Below, in pieces: positions 47,772 through 56,510 of a stretch of DNA of 64,000 bases; the first letter of the stretch is position 1, and every line of letters begins with the position of its first letter. The notes under the pieces were generated by a model. That model saw only the letters and a list, made by a program, of their open reading frames with translations, searched no databases and was not told the origin of the DNA. This DNA comes from CAWBUW01 sp963792075 (GTDB lineage: Bacteria; Chloroflexota; Anaerolineae; Anaerolineales; UBA4823). The translations under genes and the position numbers were made by a program. The stretch lies in NCBI GenBank assembly GCA_963792075.1, contig CAWBUW010000007.1, forward strand, positions 310,001 to 374,000. The letters are read 5' to 3'.

Positions 47772-48793
47772 GTCTCCACCCGGCGCACGAAATGGATGCT
47801 CAGCCAGATCAAGGCCAGGCTGAGCAAAAAATAGAGGAGGAAGTAAGTGATCCATGGCGCAACGATCGGGAACTGCATGTTATTGGAGAGCGGCAGCGTG
47901 GTAAAGAAAAGCGCCTGCTGTTCGGTAAACATAAGCTCACTGGCGATCAGCGTGGCCAATGGGTTGACTGCTACAAGCAGGTAGCCAAAGATATACAAAA
48001 TAATTTCTACCAGAGTTTGCTGCGCGCTGGTCGGGTTGCCTCCCGTCCAGCCGCTCAGGCCACCGAAGAAGCCAAGCGCAATCGTGAGGACCATAGGAAT
48101 GCCAAAGACCAGCAGGATCGCTCCCACGTAACTGATAACCGTAGAGGCTAAAGTGGAGCGGATGAAGCTGGAGAAGAACAGGCCTACCGTGCTGAAGGCC
48201 AGCGCAGTAACCAGCAGGAGCAGGAACGAAACCAACACTTCCTCGATAGATACCCCGCCGAAGAGGAACGCCAGGCTTTGGATCGGGAAGCCGACAAAGA
48301 GCAGCAGCAGCAGAAAGGACATAGCCGAAATGAGTTTGCCCAGCACTAAGGCACGGGCAGGCAGCAGCGTGGTACGCAGCAGGTCGAATGTCTGCCGTTC
48401 ACGTTCTGCAGCAATAGCGCCTGCGGTCAAAGCCGGCGCCAGGAAACAGACCATCAACAACTCGATGCTCACCACCGCGCCGAAGACACTTTTCCCTACC
48501 GTCTGCGGCAGCACCGGAGTGCCCACGCTGGAACCCATCGAGGTGTCAAACCCCAGATAAATCGAGCCGATGATACAGCTCAACAGCATGAGATAAACCG
48601 TGATCATGATAAAAGCGCGCGGCCCGCGCATACGGCTGCGCATTTCTTTCAGGATGACCGGGTTATCGCGCACTGCCGGGAGGGCCAGGCGGTGACGCGG
48701 CGGCACGCCCACCGGGGCAGGGACGGATGGCAGCGCCGGGGCGGCGGGAGATTCGAGGGGAGATAGATCAGGGGAATTGTTCATAATATTCAT
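47768..48793 (-). CDS. ABC-2-type transporter permease
   Basis: 341 residues with a Pro/Ala-rich cytoplasmic start, then six or more membrane helices; RERQTFDLLRTT is typical of ABC-2 permeases. Partner of the ATPase encoded upstream, with a 4-nt overlap (48790-48793). Substrate unknown. Confidence 0.88.
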   Translation of the reverse strand: MNIMNNSPDLSPLESPAAPALPSVPAPVGVPPRHRLALPAVRDNPVILKEMRSRMRGPRAFIMITVYLMLLSCIIGSIYLGFDTSMGSSVGTPVLPQTVGKSVFGAVVSIELLMVCFLAPALTAGAIAAERERQTFDLLRTTLLPARALVLGKLISAMSFLLLLLFVGFPIQSLAFLFGGVSIEEVLVSFLLLLVTALAFSTVGLFFSSFIRSTLASTVISYVGAILLVFGIPMVLTIALGFFGGLSGWTGGNPTSAQQTLVEIILYIFGYLLVAVNPLATLIASELMFTEQQALFFTTLPLSNNMQFPIVAPWITYFLLYFLLSLALIWLSIHFVRRVET

Positions 48794-49845
48794 GTAACCA
48801 GCCCGCGCGTGGCACGCATGAAGACTTCTTCCATGTCGCGCGTGTCTTCGCTGAAATAAAGCAGCGGAATCCCCGCCTGTACCAGCGAGGTGAGCAGTTG
48901 GCTGAGCTCCTCGTCGCTGCCGGTGAATTCAGCCTGGATAGCGATCCCGTGTGGGTGGGCAGCGTGCAGTCCGGCGGCTTGCGCTGCTCTGACGGGCGGC
49001 TGGTGATCAGCTTGCTGTGCTGAGGAGGGGTCAACTGCTGCGCCAACCGTTCCCGTGGCTGCCATCTCCGCCTGTTGGATTCCGGCCGCAGCGCGCACCA
49101 ACACCAGTGCGGCCTCGGATTGGTCCAGCACAGTGATGTGAATGGTACGGTGGGGCAGCAGCGCCTGGCCTAGTTCTTCCAATGGCCCGGAGGCGACGAG
49201 CTTGCCTGCCTCCATGATACCTACGCGTGTGCAGATCTCCGCTACGTCAGCCAGGATGTGCGTGGAGAAAAAGATCGTTTTACCCATGCTGGCCAACTCA
49301 ACCAGGAGCTGGCGGAATTCGATGCGGGCACGAGGATCCAACCCTGAAGCGGGTTCGTCCAGGATCAACACCTGTGGATCGTGGATCAGGGTGCGCGCCA
49401 GGCTCAGGCGCTGTTTCATGCCACGCGACAGGCTTTCAACAGGGTCATCCCGGCGGTGCGAGAGCTCGACCAATTCAAGCAGGTCCTTGATCAGGCTGGT
49501 GCGGGTATGCGCGGGGATGTGGTAGCAGGCGCCGAAGAAATCCAGGTATTCCCAAACGAGCATATCGTTATACACCCCAAAGTAATCCGGCATATAACCG
49601 ATCACGCGCCGCACCTGGCGCGGCTGGTGAAACGCGGAGTGACCCGCCACGCGGATATCGCCTTGGGTGGCCTTGAGCAAGGTACACATCATGCGGATCG
49701 TGCTGGTTTTCCCTGAGCCGTTCGGGCCGACAAAACCGAAGATATCGCCTTCTTGCACTTCCAGGTTCACGCCATCCACGGCTTTGGGCCCGAACCGATT
49801 GCGGTACTGTTTGGAAAGGTTTTGAATTTCGATAATTGCGCTCAT
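48790..49845 (-). CDS. ABC transporter ATP-binding protein
   Basis: 351 residues. Walker A GPNGSGKTST, Q-loop region MPDYFG, signature SLSRGMKQRL, Walker B VLILDEPASG, and switch His in FFSTHI. The C-terminal ~130 residues form a regulatory domain. Overlaps the permease by 4 nt and starts 11 bp after the secreted-protein gene. Type: exporter of the ABC-2 class. Confidence 0.93.
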   Translation of the reverse strand: MSAIIEIQNLSKQYRNRFGPKAVDGVNLEVQEGDIFGFVGPNGSGKTSTIRMMCTLLKATQGDIRVAGHSAFHQPRQVRRVIGYMPDYFGVYNDMLVWEYLDFFGACYHIPAHTRTSLIKDLLELVELSHRRDDPVESLSRGMKQRLSLARTLIHDPQVLILDEPASGLDPRARIEFRQLLVELASMGKTIFFSTHILADVAEICTRVGIMEAGKLVASGPLEELGQALLPHRTIHITVLDQSEAALVLVRAAAGIQQAEMAATGTVGAAVDPSSAQQADHQPPVRAAQAAGLHAAHPHGIAIQAEFTGSDEELSQLLTSLVQAGIPLLYFSEDTRDMEEVFMRATRGLVT

Positions 49846-49855
49846 CGCTATGCCT

Positions 49856-52324
49856 TTAGCGCTCCATCACCAGGCTGATTTCGATGTTTTCCACCTGAGT
49901 ACCTTGCGCTGAGATGCCCTCGATTTTCACGCGCACGCCTCCCTGGGGAGAAATGAAGCGCGCCGGATCATCGACCAGGTTCGGCCCCCAGGTGGGGTTT
50001 TCATATAATTCCCATTGGCCAGAGGTGTTATCCCACAGGGAGAGTGAAATATCCTGGATCGCTCCGCTGGCCATTGAATTAACTAGGTTGACTTGCAAAG
50101 AAGTGGCGTGAGTGAAAGGCAGGGGGACGATAGGGGTATCTTCGAAGATCAAGTATTGGCCGGAGTAAATATAATAAGGCACCCCGGAGTACAACGTGTT
50201 CTCGATGATGTGGCGAGAGAAGAGCCCCGGGGGCAGATCGAGTGTGCTCCCGGTGATGAACAGGGTAGGTTTTAACTGCACGATGTAAAGCGTGGTATCC
50301 TGGCTGCGGAAAGTGTCGCCGGGAAGGGTAAGGTCATAAGGAGCAGTATTGCTCCAGGCGGTCAGGTACAGACCGCCAATGTTGATGATGGTCTGATTGT
50401 AGCCTCCCAGCGCTGAGAAAACCATCTGGTAGCGCCGGTAGGCTTCCCGGTCATTATAATAATCCGTGGTACCCAGGATCTGGCCAATCAGCGCGTCCGG
50501 TCCGCTCGAATTGAGCCTGATAGGGTAGCTCAATGAAGGCATTGGCAGTGGAGTGGGCATTCCCTGTGAAGTAATTGCCTGCGCGTCCAGGGTCAGGTTG
50601 ATTGGAAGGGTCTGCCCAGGGGCGAGGGTACCAAGGTCGTCCGAACCTGCGGGCGTATGCACCACCGTGGTCTCCAACGTCAGCTCACTCTGGTTGGTGA
50701 CCTCTCCGCTGAGCAGCACATGGCCATTTTCCAACGCCAACTGTGTGGTCACCTCCAGGTGAGGTGCAGGAGCAGTAGTCTCTACTGCAAAAGGGGCCAG
50801 GCTGCCGCTGTCCAGGTGCAGGTCGCTGACGCGCATCTTTTCGCTGTCTTGCGCATAGGTAAGAGCCTGGTTCGGGGTGGGCGGGTCGGTGGGGAGGCGG
50901 TGGATGAATGCCGGCGCAGGCAGCTCCAACTCATACCCTGCCCGGTTGGGCGAATACAGGCTGACCAGCGAATCCACATGGGCGGTTCCCACACCCGGCC
51001 AAATCTGCACCATAGAAAGCCGGCTGACCACCGGCCCGCCGGAGCGCAGGATAGTGCCCGCCACGAAGACCAGGATGGAACAGCCCATCACGGTTAAAGG
51101 CAGGCTGATCCAGCCCATCTCCCGGCGTTTAAGCACGCGCAAGAAAATGTAATTGAGCGGACCGAGGATAGCGATATAGAGCACCAATAACCCGCAAATG
51201 AAAATGGAAGAGGGCAGGCGGATACCCGGCATCGATTGCGCTGCATTGTTCGCCGAGTACCAATCCCGGAAGCCTTGCAGCCAAGTGGGCTTATTCAAGG
51301 GGGTACCCAAGAGCTGGCGGTAGAAATCCACGCTGCCAGCCCAGGAAGCAAAAGGCTCCAATGTAGGGTCGAAGGCGAGGAAGAATACGCTCCCTGCGCC
51401 ATAATCTTTCTGCACCACCAGTGGGATCGATTGGCTTCCCACTGCGGCGCCGGCGAGCACATTCGCCTGGTCCTGCAGTGCGCCTGAGGCTACCACCACG
51501 CCCTGGTCCGGGGTCGCCAGCGGTGAGACGTCTGGCTGGCTCTGGTGAGTGTAGCTTTGAACCGGCTGTAAATCGCCTAAGATTTGGTCCGACTTGGGGA
51601 GGAGAGGGAGCAGGCCAGAAGCCTCCAACCCAGCAGTCGTTTTCTGCCAGGAGGCTCCGCCCGCAATCACCAGTCTCCCGCCCGCGGCGGTCCATTCTCC
51701 CAGCGCCTGCACCTGAGCAGGCGAGAGCGGAGCTGCGCCGTTGGTGTCTACATCGTTCAACACGATCACATTCAGCGCTTCCAAGGCGCTGCCGCGCGTG
51801 GGGAAGGTTGCCGCGTCAAGCTGAGCCACCACCGCCGTACCAGAATATTCTGCGAGGTTATCCAGGTCTGCCAGCAAGTTGAAAGCAGACGGGGACGCGG
51901 AGAGTACGCCGAACAATGGGTCCGTGGCGCTCATGGAGCGCAGGGTGGCTTCGGCCTTACCGAGCACTTTGCGCCCGGAGAGCAGCGTCACCTGTACAGC
52001 CCGCGCGCTGGTTTCCGGATAGATTGCCAGGTTGATCTCCTTGCGTGACACGGTCGGCAGCACGATAGGGTAGCGGTAGACCACGTCTGGCTGGGTGTAA
52101 TCGTCCAGTGTGACTTCCAGAGTCCCTTCCAGGCTGGCACCGTTATTCTCCAGGCGGATCGTAACCGGGGTCCAGACTTTCTCTTTGTAATAACCATCGA
52201 ACCCGGCCTGCACGGTTATCGACAGGCCATCGGAAACGGACTGCGCCGCGCCCGGACTGGCAAGCAGCAACGTGGTTGCCAGCAGAGTGATCGTGGAGAG
52301 CAGGTGGAATAAAGATTTAAGCAT
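49856..52324 (-). CDS. Secreted, membrane-anchored large protein of the ABC/VWA operon
   Basis: 822 residues. Cleavable signal (LFHLLSTITLLATTLLLASPGAAQ), a beta-rich region (20-180), a GATase1-like segment (about 180-330), two membrane helices (about 380-400 and 415-435) around a short cytoplasmic loop, then a beta-rich exported C-terminal part. AAAGGTCC precedes the ATG at 52324. First gene of the nine-gene operon down to 38170. It resembles proteins encoded beside ABC-2 transporters in other Chloroflexota; function unknown. Confidence 0.75.
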   Translation of the reverse strand: MLKSLFHLLSTITLLATTLLLASPGAAQSVSDGLSITVQAGFDGYYKEKVWTPVTIRLENNGASLEGTLEVTLDDYTQPDVVYRYPIVLPTVSRKEINLAIYPETSARAVQVTLLSGRKVLGKAEATLRSMSATDPLFGVLSASPSAFNLLADLDNLAEYSGTAVVAQLDAATFPTRGSALEALNVIVLNDVDTNGAAPLSPAQVQALGEWTAAGGRLVIAGGASWQKTTAGLEASGLLPLLPKSDQILGDLQPVQSYTHQSQPDVSPLATPDQGVVVASGALQDQANVLAGAAVGSQSIPLVVQKDYGAGSVFFLAFDPTLEPFASWAGSVDFYRQLLGTPLNKPTWLQGFRDWYSANNAAQSMPGIRLPSSIFICGLLVLYIAILGPLNYIFLRVLKRREMGWISLPLTVMGCSILVFVAGTILRSGGPVVSRLSMVQIWPGVGTAHVDSLVSLYSPNRAGYELELPAPAFIHRLPTDPPTPNQALTYAQDSEKMRVSDLHLDSGSLAPFAVETTAPAPHLEVTTQLALENGHVLLSGEVTNQSELTLETTVVHTPAGSDDLGTLAPGQTLPINLTLDAQAITSQGMPTPLPMPSLSYPIRLNSSGPDALIGQILGTTDYYNDREAYRRYQMVFSALGGYNQTIINIGGLYLTAWSNTAPYDLTLPGDTFRSQDTTLYIVQLKPTLFITGSTLDLPPGLFSRHIIENTLYSGVPYYIYSGQYLIFEDTPIVPLPFTHATSLQVNLVNSMASGAIQDISLSLWDNTSGQWELYENPTWGPNLVDDPARFISPQGGVRVKIEGISAQGTQVENIEISLVMER

Positions 52325-52390
52325 GAAGGACCTTTGATGAGAGATCATTCTCGTAATCATAGCATAGAAAGAAAACCACTGAGTGGTTAA

Positions 52391-53620
52391 TTATCCTTCT
52401 GGAGGTAACTTATGTTCCAGACGCTGCTGGCGGTGGAGAAGTTCCGGTTGCCATGTCTGGCGCTCCAGGCGGGAGAAGGCGGGGGATTCGAGCAGGCTGA
52501 GGGCGGCTTGTGTCCAGGTAAGCGCCTGGGTGGGATCATGCTGGATGTGTTCGAAGAACTTGGCGAGCTCTTCATGGGCGTAAAGAAGACCATGCCGGGC
52601 TGCTTTCTCCCACAAGGGTACAGCCTGGTCGTATTCTCCCCGTCGTTTATACAAGAAGGACAGGCGCTGGAGCGTATCCCAGAAGAGTGGCTCGTCCATG
52701 CCGCGCTCCAGGCTGGTGAGGTAAAGGTGGACGGCCTGGTCTTCATCGCCCAGGTCTTCGTACAGGCGAGCGAGAGCAGCCAGGTCTGTGGTGTCCAGGG
52801 TGGGGTGCTGCAGAGGATCGGCCAGCAGCGCGGCGGTGTGGCGCAGCAGCGCCGCCATCGAGACCACGTCCATCTGGTTATGGTATAGCACATTCTTCAT
52901 CGGACGGGCATCACCGGTACGCAGGTAGTCGAAATACATCTCGGGGATCATCCAGCCCGGGACTTCCTCCGTGGTGCGGATGGCGTTGAGGATCTGCACC
53001 TCCAGGCTGCCCAGCGTACGTGAGGGCAGGCGGTCACGCCACAAGCGGCGCGCCAGGTGGAGCAGGTCCACATGCTCCAGGTCGCGCAGTGGGCTGCGCC
53101 AGCCCTGCAGCGTGTAGCGTGTGTTGAGCAGCGGCGCGTCAAAGGATTTACCGTTGAACGTGACCAGCGCATGGCAGGGGGCCAGGAATTCTTCCAGCGT
53201 CAGCAGCATGGCTGGCTCTTCGGTCGGGTCGCGCATGAAGAACTGCACCAGGCGAAAGCCCTCTGCTTCGTAACGTCCCAGGCCAACCAAAAAGGCATAG
53301 GTGCCCGTACCGCCAGCCAGGCCGGAGGTCTCAGTATCCAGAAAAGCAAATGCTTGTGGAGGCAGGCTGGCGACCGCGGGTGCATTGGCCCAGCGCGCCA
53401 ATACCTCCAGCGAGGCGGTCAGCGCCAGCCCGGCTGCGCCATGCTGGTAATCTGTGGGAAAGAATTGCTCGGTGATGAAAGTGGACCCGGCTTTGGACTC
53501 AATCTCGCGGCCTGGCACCACTTGCGAGATGGGGTAATCCTGGCGCGGCGCAGCCAGCGGCAGACTCTGCGCGCCGACTTTGACGCCGAGGGCTTTCAGG
53601 CGTTCGGATAGATCGGGCAT
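52391..53620 (-). CDS. RNase-H-like (YprB-type) exonuclease-like protein with TPRs
   Basis: 409 residues. RNase H-like fold with the first acidic pair in FLDTETSGLAGGTGTY, then LVTFNGKSFDAPLL and YHNQMDVVSMAALL, as in the YprB/DUF3320-like exonuclease family. The last ~120 residues are TPR-like helices. TACAAT lies 7 nt before the ATG at 53620, inside the overlapping methyltransferase gene (25-bp overlap), so a leaderless mRNA is possible. Nuclease activity is inferred, not proven. Confidence 0.85.
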   Translation of the reverse strand: MPDLSERLKALGVKVGAQSLPLAAPRQDYPISQVVPGREIESKAGSTFITEQFFPTDYQHGAAGLALTASLEVLARWANAPAVASLPPQAFAFLDTETSGLAGGTGTYAFLVGLGRYEAEGFRLVQFFMRDPTEEPAMLLTLEEFLAPCHALVTFNGKSFDAPLLNTRYTLQGWRSPLRDLEHVDLLHLARRLWRDRLPSRTLGSLEVQILNAIRTTEEVPGWMIPEMYFDYLRTGDARPMKNVLYHNQMDVVSMAALLRHTAALLADPLQHPTLDTTDLAALARLYEDLGDEDQAVHLYLTSLERGMDEPLFWDTLQRLSFLYKRRGEYDQAVPLWEKAARHGLLYAHEELAKFFEHIQHDPTQALTWTQAALSLLESPAFSRLERQTWQPELLHRQQRLEHKLPPEG

Positions 53621-54255
53621 GGGGGATATTGTACCGCGTAGATCGCGAAGGTGCCTCCCGCCAATATGTTTTGCTTTTTAACTTCCAAATCATGTCGTGT
53701 TATCAAGGGTGAAAGACCCTTTGCAGCTATGAACTGGCGGTAATTTTTGAAGTGCTCCCGCCCCGCTGCTAACTCTGAGAAAAAGATAATAAGTTTAGAT
53801 ATCCAGCCTTGAAGCGGTTGATAGGGACCTGGGTGGAAGTCAATCAACAAGATGCAACCATCATCTTTTAGGACCCGCTTCATCTCAGAAAGAACACCTG
53901 ATCGCGTTTGCTGCGCCATTTCGTGAAGGGATAGCATGGAAAGGATCAAATCAAATTTATGATCTTCATAAGGCATGTTAGTCGCATCCCCCAGGTCAAG
54001 CTGGGCCGAATCCCCTAGCCGCAGCCGCGCAATCTCCAGCATAGAGGGTGACAAATCAATGCCAAAAAGATGACATTCATAACGCTGGTAAAGTTCAAGG
54101 TGTGAACCAGTCCCACAACCTACGTCAAGGATGTTCATCCCTTTTGAAGGGCGAAACATACGCATCCCCGCTAATCTCAGGCCCCTGTTCATATTGTCAA
54201 AAAGACGATCATATAGCCCCGCAATATTGCGATATGGATCTTTACGTGATGTCAT
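53596..54255 (-). CDS. Class I SAM-dependent methyltransferase
   Basis: 219 residues. Motif I LDVGCGTGSHLEL binds SAM; motif II region FGIDLSP and LILSMLSLHEM follow. It resembles UbiE/Methyltransf_11 enzymes. AGAGGAGAT precedes the ATG at 54255. The gene looks more A/T-rich than its neighbours on both sides, which suggests recent acquisition. Its 3' end overlaps the next gene by 25 bp. Confidence 0.88.
   Translation of the reverse strand: MTSRKDPYRNIAGLYDRLFDNMNRGLRLAGMRMFRPSKGMNILDVGCGTGSHLELYQRYECHLFGIDLSPSMLEIARLRLGDSAQLDLGDATNMPYEDHKFDLILSMLSLHEMAQQTRSGVLSEMKRVLKDDGCILLIDFHPGPYQPLQGWISKLIIFFSELAAGREHFKNYRQFIAAKGLSPLITRHDLEVKKQNILAGGTFAIYAVQYPPCPIYPNA
53628..53633 (-). promoter_or_regulatory. 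-10 hexamer before the YprB-like gene, probable leaderless transcript
   Basis: TACAAT on the minus strand ends 7 nt before the ATG at 53620, with no ribosome site between. It lies within the coding end of the methyltransferase gene. Confidence 0.45.
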
Positions 54256-54268
54256 TTTGATCTCCTCT

Positions 54269-55186
54269 TTAGCTTATCATCAGTTCTATTAGCTTGGGAT
54301 ACACAACCTCGATTGGGTTTTTGGGGTTGGTCGGTTCAATAAAATCATGCAGCAACTTCAGGCTGGCGGGGAACTCATAGGTGGTCAGGGCAGCGCCGTG
54401 CTGGCGCCAGGATTTAACGATGGCGGCGTTCAGGGTTGGGCTGACGGCTGGATCGGAGGCGTTGGTGATGAACAGCAGCCGGGCAGCAGGCGGTTGGCGC
54501 CGGGCTGCCGCGAGGACGACCTGCCCCAGGCTCAGAGTTTGGGCCAGGGCATGCGTGGAAAAGCGTGGGTAGGCGTGGGCAATGCCGCCGGTGTCGCGCT
54601 GGCGAGGATCCCACCAGAAGAAGAAGTTTGGCAGGAGCAGGAGTAGGCTGGCGAAAGTGGCGGTCAGGCCGGCAGGGATCTGCTTGAGGCCGAAAGGGGG
54701 AGCCAGGACGGTGGCCAAATGCACATCGGGGCGAGTTTGGCCGGCATAGGCCGCGATGACCCCGCCGGCAGAAATGCCGGCGATATCAATCTGCTGCCCC
54801 AGCCCCTGGGCAATATCCACCACCTCATGCGCGTATTGGACGAGCTCTTCGGCAGTGAGCCTGGCATGTTCCTTGGTCAGGCGGTCGGCGAGACCGTGAT
54901 GGGGCAGCGGTGCGCTGAGCACATTGTAGCCCAGGGCGTGGAAACGCCGGGCAAGTTCATGGAATTGCTGCGGACAATTCGTATAGCCATGAACGAAGAT
55001 GATGGCATGCGGCATCATATGCCCGTGGGTCAGGAGCTGCAATCGACCAACCGGGTTCATGCCGGGCGGCTCCTGCAGGCGCAGCGCTTCGATGCGCTGC
55101 AGGGCTTCGGCGTAGGTCTTGACCGGGTGAGGTGAGGAGTAGAAGATGGTTTGCAAGTTATGAGAAAATAGATACACTACAAACAA
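54269..55186 (-). CDS. Alpha/beta-fold hydrolase (carboxylesterase-like)
   Basis: Up to 305 residues. Oxyanion region FVHGYTNCPQQF, nucleophile GISAGG (Ser of GxSxG), and possible Asp/His near the end (ITNASDPAVS, LLHDFIEP). A hydrophobic stretch near residue 190 (LLLLLPNFFFWW) is unusual. The start is uncertain: 55186 is a TTG, and no strong ribosome site is seen; an internal ATG would shorten it by about 40 residues. Divergent from KAS II. Confidence 0.82.
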   Translation of the reverse strand: MFVVYLFSHNLQTIFYSSPHPVKTYAEALQRIEALRLQEPPGMNPVGRLQLLTHGHMMPHAIIFVHGYTNCPQQFHELARRFHALGYNVLSAPLPHHGLADRLTKEHARLTAEELVQYAHEVVDIAQGLGQQIDIAGISAGGVIAAYAGQTRPDVHLATVLAPPFGLKQIPAGLTATFASLLLLLPNFFFWWDPRQRDTGGIAHAYPRFSTHALAQTLSLGQVVLAAARRQPPAARLLFITNASDPAVSPTLNAAIVKSWRQHGAALTTYEFPASLKLLHDFIEPTNPKNPIEVVYPKLIELMIS

Positions 55187-55244
55187 ACAAAGCTCATCAA
55201 GAAAACCTGTAAAGTAAATTATATAGCAAATCGGAAGGGGGCGA

Positions 55245-55250
55245 TATAAT
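55245..55250 (+). promoter_or_regulatory. -10 hexamer of fabF, probable leaderless transcript
   Basis: TATAAT ends 7 nt before the ATG at 55258. No ribosome site lies between. The transcription start would be at or next to the start codon. Confidence 0.55.
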
Positions 55251-55257
55251 AGAAGTT

Positions 55258-56493
55258 ATGAATAAACGAGTTGTCATTACCGGGATGGGCGTCATCTCGC
55301 CGCTGGGACTGGATGTGCCCACCTTGTGGGAAAATGCAGTGGCGGGGCGGTCGGGGATCCGTGAGATCACGCTGTTCGATACCAGCGGGTACGATGTACG
55401 CATCGCAGGGGAAGCCTGGGGCTTCGATCCGACCACGGTGATGAGCGCCAAGGAAGCGCGACGGATGGACCGCTTTACCCAGTTTGCGCTGGCCGCGCTG
55501 GAGCAGGCGCTGGCGCAATCGCGTTTGGAAGTATCACAGCATAACGCCTATGAGATTGGCGCTATCCTGGGTTCTGGTATGGGTGGAATTGCCACATATA
55601 CTGACGAGCTGCGCGTGCTGGATGCAAAAGGTCCGCGGCGGGTCAGCCCCTTTTTGATCCCATCGATCACCGTAGACATACCCGCGGTGCACGTGGCGCT
55701 GCGCACAGGCGCTCAGGGGCCTAACCTGGGCGTGGCATCCGCCTGCGCCACCGGCGCGGACGCCATCGGACGGGCGTTCGACTCTATCCAGCTTGGCTAT
55801 GCCAAAGCCTTATTTACCGGCAGTGTAGAAGCCGCAGTGACCCCCGTGGGCGTGGCAGCCTTCGACCGCATGCGGGCGCTCTCGCGGCGCAACGAGGATC
55901 CAGCCGGCGCCAGCCGGCCCTTCGACCGCGACCGGGATGGGTTTGTCATGGCGGAGGGCGGGGCGGTGTTGGTGATCGAAGAACTGGAATTTGCGCTGCG
56001 CCGCGGTGCGGAGCCGCTGGCGGAGCTGTTGGCTTACGCGGCAACCTCCGATGCGGTGCATATGACCGCTCCAGACGCTGAGGGCATCGGCGCGGCTGCC
56101 TGCATGCAGACCGCACTGCGCCACGCCGGGATTGCACCAGAGCAGGTGTCTTACATCAACGCTCACGGCACGGCGACCCCCAGCGGAGACCCGGCTGAAA
56201 CGCGCGCCATCCGGCAAGCGTTTGGCAAGGTGGCGCCCCGCATCCCGGTCAGCTCGACCAAGTCTATGACCGGTCACATGCTGGGAGGCGCAGGCTCGCT
56301 CGAAACTGTATTATGCGTCCAGGCGCTGCGCGAAGGGGTGATCCCCCCCACCATCAACCTGGACAATCCCGATCCCGCCTGCGACCTGGATTACGTGCCC
56401 CATCATGCCCGCCAAGCTGCGCTGGAGGTTGCGATTTCCAACTCACTGGGCTTTGGCGGGCATAATGTGACCCTGGTGTTGAGGAAGATTTAG
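55258..56493 (+). CDS. fabF: Beta-ketoacyl-ACP synthase II
   Basis: 411 residues, the full KAS II length. Condenses malonyl-ACP with acyl-ACP in fatty-acid chain elongation. Cys in SACATGADAIG, His in NAHGTATPSGDPAE, and Lys/His in KSMTGHMLGGAG form the Cys-His-His triad; LGFGGHN closes the fold. It stands alone, without other fab genes or acpP. Confidence 0.95.
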   Translation: MNKRVVITGMGVISPLGLDVPTLWENAVAGRSGIREITLFDTSGYDVRIAGEAWGFDPTTVMSAKEARRMDRFTQFALAALEQALAQSRLEVSQHNAYEIGAILGSGMGGIATYTDELRVLDAKGPRRVSPFLIPSITVDIPAVHVALRTGAQGPNLGVASACATGADAIGRAFDSIQLGYAKALFTGSVEAAVTPVGVAAFDRMRALSRRNEDPAGASRPFDRDRDGFVMAEGGAVLVIEELEFALRRGAEPLAELLAYAATSDAVHMTAPDAEGIGAAACMQTALRHAGIAPEQVSYINAHGTATPSGDPAETRAIRQAFGKVAPRIPVSSTKSMTGHMLGGAGSLETVLCVQALREGVIPPTINLDNPDPACDLDYVPHHARQAALEVAISNSLGFGGHNVTLVLRKI

Positions 56494-56510
56494 ATTTATC
56501 CTTAGCCGGT

